From the NCBI GenBank assembly GCA_002712055.1, contig PARV01000050.1, forward strand, positions 1 to 37,792: DNA of 37,792 nt. Reading direction: 5' to 3'. Of the stretch, positions 18,669 to 27,187 are shown piece after piece (positions within the stretch are counted from its first letter, which is position 1; each line of letters opens with the position of its first letter). The notes under the pieces are model-generated. The model ran no database searches. It saw only the letters and a program-made list of their open reading frames with translations, and had not been told where the DNA came from. The position numbers and the translations under genes are program-made. This DNA comes from Gammaproteobacteria bacterium (GTDB lineage: Bacteria; Pseudomonadota; Gammaproteobacteria; Pseudomonadales; Pseudohongiellaceae).

Positions 18669-19705
18669 TGATTTCCTATCAAACAAGCGCTCCCGGAGCT
18701 CCATTGATTGAAGTGGAATCAAAAACGCCTGAGCCAGAGGGATCCGAGGTGTTGATAAAGACAATAGCGTGTGGAGTATGTCACTCAGATATTCACATGC
18801 ATGAAGGTGTATTTGACCTAGGCGGTGGTAAGCAGCTTGAAGTTGGACGTGAAGGAATGGTACTGGGGCATGAAATTTTTGGAGAAGTGATCGCGTTGGG
18901 ACCAGATGCACAAGATGCAGAGATTGGAGATCGACGTGTAGTATTTCCGTGGATCGGATGCGGTGAATGTGCAGCCTGTAAGAGAGGAGATGAACAGTTA
19001 TGCACTCCAGGTTGTGCTCTTGGTATTGCGCATGCCGGAGGGTTTGCTGATCATGTTATGGTACCTCACAGTCGTTATTTGTTTGATAAAGGGGATGTGA
19101 TGGACTCCCTAGCGGCTACTTACGCTTGTTCTGGCCTGACCGCTTATGGAGCTCTGAAAAAAATTGGTAAGCTTCATGAAGGCGATGACATCGTGATTAT
19201 TGGGGCTGGTGGTGTAGGTATGATGGCTATCCAGATTGCCCGTGCTCTCGGAATGGATCCTATAGTTGTTGATATCGATGACGACAAGCTGGAGGCTGCT
19301 CGGGCGCTCGGTGTGAACCGAAGTTACAATTCTTCTGAACTTCAAACTGCTAAAGATATCCGACAGACAACTGGTGGCGCTTATGCTGCTTTAGATTTTG
19401 TAGGTGCAGAGGCTAGTGTCAGTTATGGTCTTGGCTGTCTACGAAAAGGGGGTATGTTAATCATTGTGGGGCTCTATGGAGGATCTCTGACACTACCAAT
19501 TCCCTTCATACCAATGAATGCTCGCATAATCCAAGGCAGTTATGTTGGTGGTCTGGAGGATATGGCTGAACTAATGGCTATGGTGAGAGAAGGCAAGATT
19601 GCCCCAATTCAAATCACTGAACGTCCTCTGAAAGAAGCGAATCAGGCCTTGATTGACCTTAAAGCCGGCAATGTGCGCGGTCGGCAGGTACTGATCAACG
19701 CGTAA
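18668..19705 (+). CDS. Zinc-dependent medium-chain alcohol dehydrogenase
   Basis: A 345-residue MDR-family alcohol dehydrogenase. The catalytic zinc ligands fit Cys38 (CGVCHSDIH) and His68 (LGHE). A structural zinc site of four cysteines is complete (Cys98, 101, 104, 112, in GCGECAACKRGDEQLC). The NAD-binding loop is IIGAGGVGMMAIQIAR. The closest recognisable relatives include 6-hydroxycyclohex-1-ene-1-carboxyl-CoA dehydrogenases and general alcohol dehydrogenases, so an acyl-CoA alcohol could be the substrate. Its ATG overlaps the stop of the hydratase/dehydrogenase gene (TAATG), with AGAGG upstream. The two are therefore translated together, which supports a role in the same degradation route. 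Confidence 0.9.
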   Translation: MISYQTSAPGAPLIEVESKTPEPEGSEVLIKTIACGVCHSDIHMHEGVFDLGGGKQLEVGREGMVLGHEIFGEVIALGPDAQDAEIGDRRVVFPWIGCGECAACKRGDEQLCTPGCALGIAHAGGFADHVMVPHSRYLFDKGDVMDSLAATYACSGLTAYGALKKIGKLHEGDDIVIIGAGGVGMMAIQIARALGMDPIVVDIDDDKLEAARALGVNRSYNSSELQTAKDIRQTTGGAYAALDFVGAEASVSYGLGCLRKGGMLIIVGLYGGSLTLPIPFIPMNARIIQGSYVGGLEDMAELMAMVREGKIAPIQITERPLKEANQALIDLKAGNVRGRQVLINA

Positions 19706-19727
19706 ATGTTAGCCGGAGAATCCTACT

Positions 19728-19781
19728 ATGTCAGCACTTGAAGGTTTTAGAATTTCAGCTCGCGAAATTACCCGTAACTGA
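19728..19781 (+). CDS. Possible 17-codon small ORF between the ADH and nitroreductase-family genes
   Basis: An ATG at 19728 preceded by GGAGA (7-8 bases upstream) opens a 17-residue frame (MSALEGFRISAREITRN) that ends at a TGA, 18 bases before the next gene. The ribosome site is good, but the peptide is too short to judge. It could be a leader peptide, a remnant of a deleted gene, or chance. Confidence 0.2.
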   Translation: MSALEGFRISAREITRN

Positions 19782-19799
19782 TATGAAAAGGCAGACGCT

Positions 19800-20201
19800 A
19801 TGAAACCTGTAAAGATTGTCACCACTGTTTTTCTATTTTATGTTGGGATTGTTGCTCTGTTCGAATCCTTGCTGGGCTATTTCCAGCCCGAAGCGGGGAC
19901 TAGTATGGTAATTACCACGTTTGACAATGAAAATAATGGTAATGATCGTGTAGTCGCAAGACTTGAGAGTAATGGCATGATTTACGTGGCAGCGAATCAT
20001 TGGCCTCGAGCCTGGTATCGCCAAGCAGCGGCTAACCCAAGAATGACTGTTATTTATGAGGGAGAAACAAGCGAATACAGAGTAATGCAGGTTCAGGGAG
20101 AAGAACATGATCGAGTTGATAGTGAAAATAGCTTGGGGCTCGTTTTCCGAATTCTTACAGGATTTCCGCCCAGATATTTTGTTCGATTAGACCCGAACTA
20201 A
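19800..20201 (+). CDS. Nitroreductase/quinone-reductase family (DUF385-like) small protein
   Basis: A 133-residue protein with one N-terminal hydrophobic segment (about residues 5-28), then a small split-barrel domain. The HWPRAWYRQAAANPRMTVIYEG segment and C-terminal LTGFPPRYFVRLDP are characteristic of the family annotated as nitroreductase/quinone reductase (PF04075-like). In actinobacteria these use deazaflavin F420. F420 is unusual in gammaproteobacteria, so cofactor and reaction are open. The ATG at 19800 follows a weak AAAGG. The sulfotransferase gene starts 29 bases after its stop, so the two may be cotranscribed. Confidence 0.75.
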   Translation: MKPVKIVTTVFLFYVGIVALFESLLGYFQPEAGTSMVITTFDNENNGNDRVVARLESNGMIYVAANHWPRAWYRQAAANPRMTVIYEGETSEYRVMQVQGEEHDRVDSENSLGLVFRILTGFPPRYFVRLDPN

Positions 20202-20230
20202 TTGTTCTCCTATTTAGTTCGGAAATAACA

Positions 20231-21160
20231 ATGACACCTAATAAAAACCCAGAAATCAAACATTATTACCGCAGCGCCCTAATAGACAGCCAACGCTGGG
20301 ATAATTTTAAGCCCAGGGAAGACGATATTGTCATCACCACCTCATATAAGACAGGAACAACCTGGATGCAGGGCATCTGTGCATCGTTGGTTTTCCAGGC
20401 ACCTGAACCTCCCGTGCCGCAAGATCAGCTTTCTCCTTGGCTCGACGCTAACTTTGGTCCAATCGAAGATGTTCTAGCACAACTGGAAGTACTCCAAAAC
20501 CGTCGTTATATCAAGACTCACTTGCCTCTCGATGGCCTTCGTTTTTTTAAAGAGGTCAAGTACATATTTGTTGGCAGAGATGGCAAAGATGTCTGGATGT
20601 CACTGTGGAATCACTGGCACAACATGAGATCGGAAGTTATAGATAATTTAAACAATGTCCCGGGCAGAGAAGGACCACCTTTAGTGCACCCTCCAGAAGA
20701 CATAGGGTTAGCGTTTGATGAATGGCTGACTCGTGGTTCGTTTCCTTGGGAAAATAATGGTTATCCGTGGTTTTCGCACCTGCATCATGCCAAGACCTGG
20801 TGGGAATATCGTCATCTACCAAACATCTTGAATGTACATTACGATGATCTGCAAAAGGATACTGACTCAGAGATGCGCCGAATCTCAGCGTTTCTCGATA
20901 TTCCGGTTAACGAAGAGCTTTGGCCAACCCTTTTGGCAGGCGTGTCATTTGACTCAATGAAGTCTAATGCAAGTAAGATGGCTCCTGGTGCTACCGAGGG
21001 AATTTGGAAAGACACAAGCAATTTCTTTCATAAAGGTACCAATAAGCGTTGGCAAGGCGTTTTAATGGATAAACAGATTGCTGCTTACAATTCTTTGGCA
21101 CAAGCTGAACTTGGCTCGGAACTTGCCAACTGGTTAGAATTCGGTGGGCACATAGATTAA
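20231..21160 (+). CDS. PAPS-dependent sulfotransferase (cytosolic type)
   Basis: A 309-residue sulfotransferase that would transfer a sulfuryl group from PAPS to a hydroxyl or amine acceptor. The 5'-phosphosulfate loop TSYKTGTTW (37-45) and the catalytic His in YIKTHLP (His97) are clear. So are the 3'-phosphate segment VGRDGKDVWMSLWNH and the C-terminal KGTNKRWQG. The size and motifs match the animal SULT-like Sulfotransfer_1 family, which acts on small molecules such as steroids and phenols. The bacterial acceptor is unknown. No signal peptide is present. It lies in a three-gene run with a nitroreductase-like gene before and an exported SGNH hydrolase after. Confidence 0.93.
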   Translation: MTPNKNPEIKHYYRSALIDSQRWDNFKPREDDIVITTSYKTGTTWMQGICASLVFQAPEPPVPQDQLSPWLDANFGPIEDVLAQLEVLQNRRYIKTHLPLDGLRFFKEVKYIFVGRDGKDVWMSLWNHWHNMRSEVIDNLNNVPGREGPPLVHPPEDIGLAFDEWLTRGSFPWENNGYPWFSHLHHAKTWWEYRHLPNILNVHYDDLQKDTDSEMRRISAFLDIPVNEELWPTLLAGVSFDSMKSNASKMAPGATEGIWKDTSNFFHKGTNKRWQGVLMDKQIAAYNSLAQAELGSELANWLEFGGHID

Positions 21161-21202
21161 ACTCCTAATATTAGGACTGGTCCAATTAAGAAGGTGTAGA
21201 TA

Positions 21203-21910
21203 ATGAATAAATTTATATCACGATCCTCTCAAATTTTACTTTTGTTGCTGGCCTTGTTGGTATTTCCTGTCGCGACCTATGCACAAAATACTGATCCCAC
21301 TCGCTGGGAGGAAACCATGCAACGGTTTGAACAACAAGATCTACTGGACCCACCTCCAGAAGGAGCAATTTTATTGACCGGAAGCTCTAGTATCGCGCGA
21401 TGGAATGATCAAGCGGCGGCGGCGTTGGCACCGCTAACAGTTATTCCGCGCGGATTCGGAGGCAGCGTGATGGGAGATGTGCTATATCACCTCGAGCGAG
21501 TGGCGTTAAAATATAAACCTCGTGCCATCCTTATTTACGAAGGGGATAACGATACGTCTTATGGCATGCCCGAAAATAAAATCCTTGGCCAGCTTAAGCA
21601 AATAATTGCGAAGATTCACGATCAACTTCCAACAGCCCGTATTTATGTAATGTCAGTCAAGCCCAGTGTATTGCGGCAGAACGTGTGGTCAAATGCAGAA
21701 AAAGTAAATCGGGGTTATGAGGCGATTGCTAAGAACGATCCTTTGGTCTACCACATTGATTCAGCATCACCATTTTTGAAAGCTAACGGCTCAGTTATGA
21801 CCGACATCTTTGTAGACGATAATCTGCATCTGAATGATATGGGTAACCTGATCTGGGGCTCTACTATTCGTGCCGCTCTTATGCCACAAGAGATACGTCA
21901 CGAGAAATAG
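21203..21910 (+). CDS. Exported SGNH/GDSL-type hydrolase
   Basis: A 235-residue protein with a signal peptide (about residues 1-27, ending TYAQ). The SGNH blocks are in order: nucleophile region LLTGSSSIARW (Ser62 likely), the Gly block RGFGGS, the Asn block YEGDND, and a C-terminal DDNLHLN supplying the Asp-His pair. Such enzymes hydrolyse acyl, acetyl or sugar esters in the periplasm. A well-placed AAGAAGG precedes the ATG. It follows the sulfotransferase by 42 bases and is probably in the same transcript. The next gene is convergent. Confidence 0.88.
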   Translation: MNKFISRSSQILLLLLALLVFPVATYAQNTDPTRWEETMQRFEQQDLLDPPPEGAILLTGSSSIARWNDQAAAALAPLTVIPRGFGGSVMGDVLYHLERVALKYKPRAILIYEGDNDTSYGMPENKILGQLKQIIAKIHDQLPTARIYVMSVKPSVLRQNVWSNAEKVNRGYEAIAKNDPLVYHIDSASPFLKANGSVMTDIFVDDNLHLNDMGNLIWGSTIRAALMPQEIRHEK

Positions 21911-21996
21911 TTTTTGGAAGTGCAGAGAGGTAATAACTCACCTTTCGAAGACATTTAGACTTAGGACAGTTTTATCCGTACAGGTTGATAGTAATA

Positions 21997-22998
21997 TCAA
22001 GCAGAAGAAGCCACTAGTTTGTAAGAATTCCGCCGGGCGTCTACGTCGTGCGTGATTGTGACTATCATTAATTCATCTAGATTGAAACACTCCACCAACG
22101 CTGCCAATTTTTCCCAGACCTGATCTGGTGTTCCAACTGCTCGCTTTTGTCTGTTGTCAGCCAACGCGGCAAGTTCGCCGTCAGAATATTCGTAGTCTGA
22201 AGCTTCCTGAATACTCGGGAAAGGACCGGGATTGCCTCTCAAGAGACGGATAAACCATAAATCCCTGCTTCGGGAAAGTTCCAATGCTTCAGCCTCAGTA
22301 TCTGCACAGATGGTGAAGACAGTGAGACAAGTATGGGGCTCCCCAAAATTGGGCCCAGGTTTAAATCGTTCTCTGTAATAGTCAAAAATATCAGGTCTTA
22401 TTAGCGGATTGATGAAGTAAGCAAAGTTGTAAGGCAAACCTGCAGAGGCGGCAAACATAGCGCTATCCTCACTAGAGCCAAGCATCCAAAGTTGAGGGGG
22501 GACTTTTACTACTGGGAATGCGCGGGCATGTTCCATACCATGGGTCTTCGGGTCACTATCGTTCAATAAAGCCTGTAGATCTGCCACCATGTTAGGGAAA
22601 TGTTCTGGACCCAGACGCGAACCATAACGAAGTGCCGCGGCCGTGAAAGGATCTGTACCCGGGGCACGCCCAATCCCTAGGTCGACCCGATCGGGGTACA
22701 TTGTTTCGAGCAATTTGAAATTCTCTGCAACTTTATAAGGACTATAGTGAGGTAGCATAACCCCACCGGAACCTATACGTATCGTCTTTGTTTCAGCCCC
22801 TAACCTGCCTAGAAGTACTTCGGGCGAGCAACCAGCTAAGGCATCAGAAGCATGATGTTCAGCGACCCAGTACCGATAGTAATCCAGCTCATCTGATAAC
22901 TGTGCAAGGTCAATGGTTTCTTGTAATGCTTCTTTTGCTGTACTTCCTGCCTTTATTGGTGATTGGTCAAGTACTGAAAGTCTTAAGTTTTTAGTCAT
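21997..22998 (-). CDS. Luciferase-like (LLM class) flavin-dependent oxidoreductase
   Basis: A 333-residue LLM-class flavoprotein. The sequence starts LRLSVLDQSPIKAGST and continues with YYRYWVAEHHASDALAGCSPEVLLG, SGGVMLPHYSPYKVAENFKLLETMYPDRVDLGIGRAPGTD, and LWMLGSS, all typical of the MsnO8/YhbW-like group. These enzymes use reduced FMN and oxygen or another acceptor; individual substrates are rarely known. A short inverted repeat (TGTCC 23012-23016, GGACA 23021-23025) lies in the leader. The gene stands alone, convergent with the SGNH hydrolase. Confidence 0.92.
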   Translation of the reverse strand: MTKNLRLSVLDQSPIKAGSTAKEALQETIDLAQLSDELDYYRYWVAEHHASDALAGCSPEVLLGRLGAETKTIRIGSGGVMLPHYSPYKVAENFKLLETMYPDRVDLGIGRAPGTDPFTAAALRYGSRLGPEHFPNMVADLQALLNDSDPKTHGMEHARAFPVVKVPPQLWMLGSSEDSAMFAASAGLPYNFAYFINPLIRPDIFDYYRERFKPGPNFGEPHTCLTVFTICADTEAEALELSRSRDLWFIRLLRGNPGPFPSIQEASDYEYSDGELAALADNRQKRAVGTPDQVWEKLAALVECFNLDELMIVTITHDVDARRNSYKLVASSA

Positions 22999-23100
22999 TG
23001 TTTTGAAGCACTGTCCTTGGGGACAACCTCATCTTCATAACGAAAGCGCTTTTTAGTTTAATAAGATATTTACTGATCGATTTGCACTATTTATATTTGG

Positions 23101-24375
23101 TTAGTCAATAATTGCCTGGTAAACACCGCTGCGGAGTTTCGAATAATCGTCCAGACCCGTAGCAGGAATTATCTGGGTTAGATAGACCACCACTAACTCT
23201 TCCAGTGGGTCGACCCAGTATGTGGAATGGTAAGCGCCTCCCCAGCCATACTCACCCACCGAACCTAGAGTGCCACGTTCACCCAGATCGGTGACAATTG
23301 AGAATCCCAAACCAAATCCTTGTCCGCTGCGAAAGGGAAGGTCACCGAGATGGTTAGTAGTCATTAATTCGATCGTCTTGCGCGATAGGATTCTTTTGCC
23401 ATCCAACTCACCTCCATTGAGGGTCATCTGAAGAAATCTGGCGTAATCATTAGCAGTCGAAAGCAATCCAGCTCCACCAGAATAGCTAATCCGGGGACCG
23501 TCAATGTACAAGCCTTGGCTACGCATGCCATCTGTAGCAGGAATAGCTTGTATTCCACCTCCAGGCTTTGGTTGATAAACCACCGCTAGGCGGTCGCGCT
23601 TGTTTTCCGGCAGGTAGAAGTGAGAATCGCTCATCTCCAGTGGTTCGAAGATTTCCTGTTGCAGGAAATTGTTTAAATCCATTCCGCTAGCTTTTTCTAT
23701 TACGGCCCCGAGAATGTCGGTGTTATAACCGTAAATCCAAGCGGTTCCCGGATGAGCATCTAGTGGTAGGGAAGCCATGCGGGCTATTGATTCGCCAATG
23801 GTTTCGGTTTTATTAGCGAAATACCACCCTTGAAAATCGGCTTCTTCCCATTCCCTAGACGCTGGGCCGGTGCCGTAGCTCATACCTGCTGTATGGGTGA
23901 GCAGGTGACGCAGAGTAATCGGGCGTTCAACTGGCTCCAAGTTATAGCTACCGTTCTCATTAGGTACAGCTACTTGCACATTCTCCCATTCAGGGATATA
24001 TCGGCTAAGGGGATGGCTGATATCAAGCTGTCCCCTTTCGTGAAGAATCATAATGCCCGTGCTGACTAGTGCTTTGGTTTGGGATGCAATTCGAAAAATC
24101 GTATCTTCCTTCATGGGATCAGTGGCCTCAATATCACGCATTCCATTCGCCAAGGAATGGGCAATTCTTCCTTTTCTTAGGACCAGTAATACTTGGCCTG
24201 CGATCAGATTCTCCTCGACGTAAGAATTAAGTACGGTATCGAGCCGGCCTAATCGCTCTGAGGAGATGCCTAGCTCTTCAGGGCGGGAACGAGAAAGATC
24301 TGCAGCGGCTATGGTGCTAGATATCAGCACCGATATTATGAAAATAGCTATCAGGCGAAAATTACTTCTTGGCAT
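23101..24375 (-). CDS. Exported serine hydrolase (class C beta-lactamase fold)
   Basis: A 424-residue penicillin-binding-protein-fold hydrolase. The frame is open to 24495, but the ATG at 24375 begins with a clean signal peptide (MPRSNFRLIAIFIISVLISSTIAAA) and has AAGAG upstream. The 40-residue extension would also run into livF, so 24375 is chosen. The catalytic SxxK is SQTK (Ser98, Lys101), the Tyr motif appears in WIYGYNTDILG, and a YGWGGAYHSTYWVDP segment replaces the KTG box. That pattern is usual in EstB-like esterases and carboxypeptidases rather than true beta-lactamases. It follows the ABC transporter genes by about 104 bases on the same strand and may be read with them, perhaps releasing the transported compound. 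Confidence 0.88.
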   Translation of the reverse strand: MPRSNFRLIAIFIISVLISSTIAAADLSRSRPEELGISSERLGRLDTVLNSYVEENLIAGQVLLVLRKGRIAHSLANGMRDIEATDPMKEDTIFRIASQTKALVSTGIMILHERGQLDISHPLSRYIPEWENVQVAVPNENGSYNLEPVERPITLRHLLTHTAGMSYGTGPASREWEEADFQGWYFANKTETIGESIARMASLPLDAHPGTAWIYGYNTDILGAVIEKASGMDLNNFLQQEIFEPLEMSDSHFYLPENKRDRLAVVYQPKPGGGIQAIPATDGMRSQGLYIDGPRISYSGGAGLLSTANDYARFLQMTLNGGELDGKRILSRKTIELMTTNHLGDLPFRSGQGFGLGFSIVTDLGERGTLGSVGEYGWGGAYHSTYWVDPLEELVVVYLTQIIPATGLDDYSKLRSGVYQAIID

Positions 24376-24479
24376 GTGTTTATACTCTTGGTTGTGAAAC
24401 TGGAGAAGATAAGTATAGCGTCTAATTACTAAAGGCAGGTTTGCTATTTTGATCAAGTGAGTTGTCATCATTCTTTTCA

Positions 24480-25175
24480 TTATACCTCCAGCCATTCAGC
24501 CCTAACCTCATCCGCTTGCATTAAGCTTGCAGGGGTACCTTCATATACCATTTGGCCATGACCCATGACATATAACCGATGGGAGATATTTAGCGCAATG
24601 TTAAGTTTTTGTTCCACCAGCAGAATTGCAACGCCACGATTGGCGATCTCTTGCAACAAGTTAGCAACCTGTTCGACGATTTTAGGCGCTAGTCCTTCAG
24701 TCGGTTCATCGATCATTATCATGTCGGGGTCGCCCATCAATGTGCGACACATGCATAGCATCTGTTGCTCACCACCACTCAACACTCCACCATCTATTTC
24801 TGCACGGTCTGCTAGATTTGGAAACATGCTAAAGATTTCCTCAACGCTCCAACGTCCGTTCGCTTTACTCGATTTCATTCCCAGTTGGAGGTTTTGACGG
24901 GCGGTGAGGGTAGGAAAAATATCCCTATTCTCCGGTACATAGCCAAGACCGAGGTTAGCGATTTCAAAACTTTTCTTGCCGCCAATTTCCTGATTTTTAA
25001 ATCTTATTGAACCCTGAGGAAGTACCTCTCCCATAATAGCTTTTACAGTAGTGGAGCGACCCACGCCATTTCTGCCAAGCAGACTGACTATTTCCCCTTC
25101 CTGTACATTGAAGGTAATACCCTGAAGGATATGACTCTTGCCGTAGTATGCGTGTAGGTCAGAAACTTCAAGCAT
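24480..25175 (-). CDS. livF: ABC transporter ATPase, LivF type, with Arg in the Walker A motif
   Basis: A 231-residue ATP-binding subunit of a branched-chain-amino-acid-type (HAAT) importer. Signature LSGGEQQ and Walker B MIMIDEPTEGLAP are intact. The Walker A reads GRNGVGRST: the nearly invariant Lys is Arg (codon CGC). I recall this Arg in a subgroup of LivF-like proteins, so it may be a conserved variant rather than damage. Its ATG overlaps the end of livG by 8 bases. ATP would be used at the inner face of the membrane together with LivG, LivH and LivM. The ligand need not be an amino acid. Confidence 0.92.
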   Translation of the reverse strand: MLEVSDLHAYYGKSHILQGITFNVQEGEIVSLLGRNGVGRSTTVKAIMGEVLPQGSIRFKNQEIGGKKSFEIANLGLGYVPENRDIFPTLTARQNLQLGMKSSKANGRWSVEEIFSMFPNLADRAEIDGGVLSGGEQQMLCMCRTLMGDPDMIMIDEPTEGLAPKIVEQVANLLQEIANRGVAILLVEQKLNIALNISHRLYVMGHGQMVYEGTPASLMQADEVRAEWLEV

Positions 25176-25920
25176 TTATAGTCACCTCTCCGAGGTAGGC
25201 TTCCTGCACTTTCGAATCGGCCCTTATATTTTCGGGCATGTCGCTGGCAATGATTTCCCCATATACAAGCACAGAAATTTTATCTGCAACATCGAATACG
25301 ATATTCATGTCATGTTCTACCATTATGAGTGTTTTGCCAGCAGTGACACGCCTTATCAACTCAACTGTGTTTTGCGCTTCGCTGCGACTCATTCCAGCAA
25401 CCGGTTCGTCTAGCATAATGATCTCGGCATTGCTGGCAATGGCTATGCCAAGCTCTAAGGCACGTTGTTGGGCGTAGGCTAACTCACCTGCTGGATAATG
25501 CATCTTATCTTCCAGGCCGATCTGTTCAAGCACTTGAATTGCTTTTTCATTTAATTCACTTTGTTTGCCCATAAGATGCCAAAATGAATAATTGTATCCA
25601 TTTGGCCACAGAAGGGCGCAGCGGATATTTTCAAAAACATTCATGCGGGCAAAGATATTCGTGACCTGGAAGCTTCTGGCCAAACCTAGGCGGCTAATTT
25701 CAAAGGGGGGCTTATTTTGTATTTCTTGACCTTTGAACTCAATAGTGCCAGCTGTCACATTATAAAGACCGCTTATGAGATGAAAGAGTGTGGATTTCCC
25801 CGCGCCATTGGGACCGATAATAGCGTGTCGTTCACCTTGTTCTATATCCAGGTTCACACCTCGGACAATTTTAGTTTCTCCGAAGTTCTTACGAACAGCT
25901 TTTAAAGAAAGCACGGTCAT
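25168..25920 (-). CDS. livG: ABC transporter ATPase, LivG type
   Basis: A 250-residue ATPase with normal Walker A (GPNGAGKST) and Walker B (IIMLDEPVAGMS). The signature motif is a degenerate LAYAQQR in place of LSYGEQR. The open frame extends to 26073, but the ATG at 25920 overlaps the stop of livM by four bases (ATGA) and starts with MTVLSLKAVRKNFG, the normal beginning of this family. The longer form would overlap livM by more than 150 bases and is rejected. It is the partner of LivF in the same importer. Confidence 0.92.
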   Translation of the reverse strand: MTVLSLKAVRKNFGETKIVRGVNLDIEQGERHAIIGPNGAGKSTLFHLISGLYNVTAGTIEFKGQEIQNKPPFEISRLGLARSFQVTNIFARMNVFENIRCALLWPNGYNYSFWHLMGKQSELNEKAIQVLEQIGLEDKMHYPAGELAYAQQRALELGIAIASNAEIIMLDEPVAGMSRSEAQNTVELIRRVTAGKTLIMVEHDMNIVFDVADKISVLVYGEIIASDMPENIRADSKVQEAYLGEVTINA

Positions 25921-27155
25921 TTTCCAAAGCTCTCTTTTTCCGGGATTGTATTTGCCCTCTCCCATGCGTCCTTTAGCTGGGGTAGTAAAAGGCGAACGGC
26001 ATAAAATGAAGAACAAGCTATAAATAGAGTGATTAGCCAGGTTGCAAGGCCAGATGGGTTCAATTCCATCCACAAGTAGTGAAATACCTCTTCTTCGGTA
26101 TGGCTCATTTCAATCATGGCGACGCAAGCCATTAGAAATAGGGAAGACGGGATACTAGTAATCAGGTAAGGCATTACTAATGAAGAGAGTTTGCCCCGAA
26201 CCCAAGCTATCTGGTGCATCATGATAAACCCGGCGAATCCCCTTGGTAGAAATAACACTGTAAGCACGAACATAATACCTAGGTATAGCATCCACAGTTC
26301 ACTGTAATTGCTGAGTAGAGAATTCATTAGAGTAAGGATGACGGCGCCAATTATCGGACCAATGAAGTAACCTAGACCTCCGATATAAGCCATCAGGAGG
26401 ACGCGGCCCGAGGTTACAGCATTGAGATTTTCCTCGGTAATGAACTCGTAGTTGAGAGCGAACAGACCACCAGCAATACCAGCGAAAAATCCGGATGCAC
26501 AAAAAGAGATGTAACGAATTTTTCTAGCACTGTAGCCGATGAATTGCGCCCGTTCGGGATTGTCTCGAACAGCATTAGCCATGCGTCCAGCAGGAGTCTG
26601 GGTAAACAAATACATAAACAGGGTTGCAATAAATACCCAAGCAGCGGCCAGATAGTAAATTTCTACATCCTGAAAGAATTCAATACCGAAAAACGAAGGG
26701 CCAAAGGTTCTATCTCCGCTAACACCCGCCTCTCCACCAAAAAAGCTATCAAATATCAGGGATGATGCAGCTATTAGCTCTCCAATACCGAGAGAGATCA
26801 TGGCAAACACAGTACCAGCCTTATGGGTTGAGAAACTGCCGATGAAAAGTGCAGCTAGTAATCCGCTAAAGGCACCCACAAGAGGAATGTAGATGATGGA
26901 AAAATAAATGGTTTCGAATTCGATCATATTTAGAGCGTGTACTGCCAGAAATCCACCTAATCCGAAATAGACAGCATGGCCAAATGACAGCATGCCTCCC
27001 TGCCCTAGGAGCATGTTGTAACTAAGCGCAAAAACAATGGCGATAGCTATTTGATTAAATATCGAAATCGCCAACACCGAATCGAAAAACTGTGGCAGTG
27101 CAAGAAGCACTACCAAATAAACTATCCAGATTGATGATTTCCTAATGAAAGCCAT
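25917..27155 (-). CDS. livM: ABC transporter permease, LivM type, with C-terminal extension
   Basis: A 412-residue inner-membrane permease. The core (to about residue 320) has the usual LivM pieces: ALSYNMLLGQGGMLSFGHAVYFGLGGF, the cytoplasmic coupling region TPAGRMANAVRDNPERAQFIGYS, and YIGGLGYFIGPIIGAVIL. Beyond the normal end at about FLPRGFAGFIM there are about 85 further residues with two more hydrophobic segments (about 330-345 and 370-390). LivM is usually about 300-360 residues, so this is a long form. Stop and start overlap livG by 4 bases; livH ends 32 bases upstream. Confidence 0.9.
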   Translation of the reverse strand: MAFIRKSSIWIVYLVVLLALPQFFDSVLAISIFNQIAIAIVFALSYNMLLGQGGMLSFGHAVYFGLGGFLAVHALNMIEFETIYFSIIYIPLVGAFSGLLAALFIGSFSTHKAGTVFAMISLGIGELIAASSLIFDSFFGGEAGVSGDRTFGPSFFGIEFFQDVEIYYLAAAWVFIATLFMYLFTQTPAGRMANAVRDNPERAQFIGYSARKIRYISFCASGFFAGIAGGLFALNYEFITEENLNAVTSGRVLLMAYIGGLGYFIGPIIGAVILTLMNSLLSNYSELWMLYLGIMFVLTVLFLPRGFAGFIMMHQIAWVRGKLSSLVMPYLITSIPSSLFLMACVAMIEMSHTEEEVFHYLWMELNPSGLATWLITLFIACSSFYAVRLLLPQLKDAWERANTIPEKESFGK

Positions 27156-27187
27156 TTTCGTGCTCTAGTGGTTTTTGGTCCTATTAG

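Noticed and set aside
21870-22055. A 61-residue plus-strand ORF bridging the SGNH and LLM genes
   Set aside because: It overlaps both real genes, has no ribosome site, and shows no recognisable features.
23101-24375. True class C beta-lactamase
   Set aside because: The KTG box is absent, and the protein fits the broad EstB-like serine hydrolase group.
24376-24495. A 40-residue N-terminal extension of the serine hydrolase
   Set aside because: It overlaps the end of livF and precedes a clear signal peptide starting at the ATG at 24375, which has its own ribosome site.
25921-26073. A 51-residue N-terminal extension of LivG
   Set aside because: It lies wholly within livM, and the family N-terminus begins at 25920, where an ATGA overlap joins the genes.
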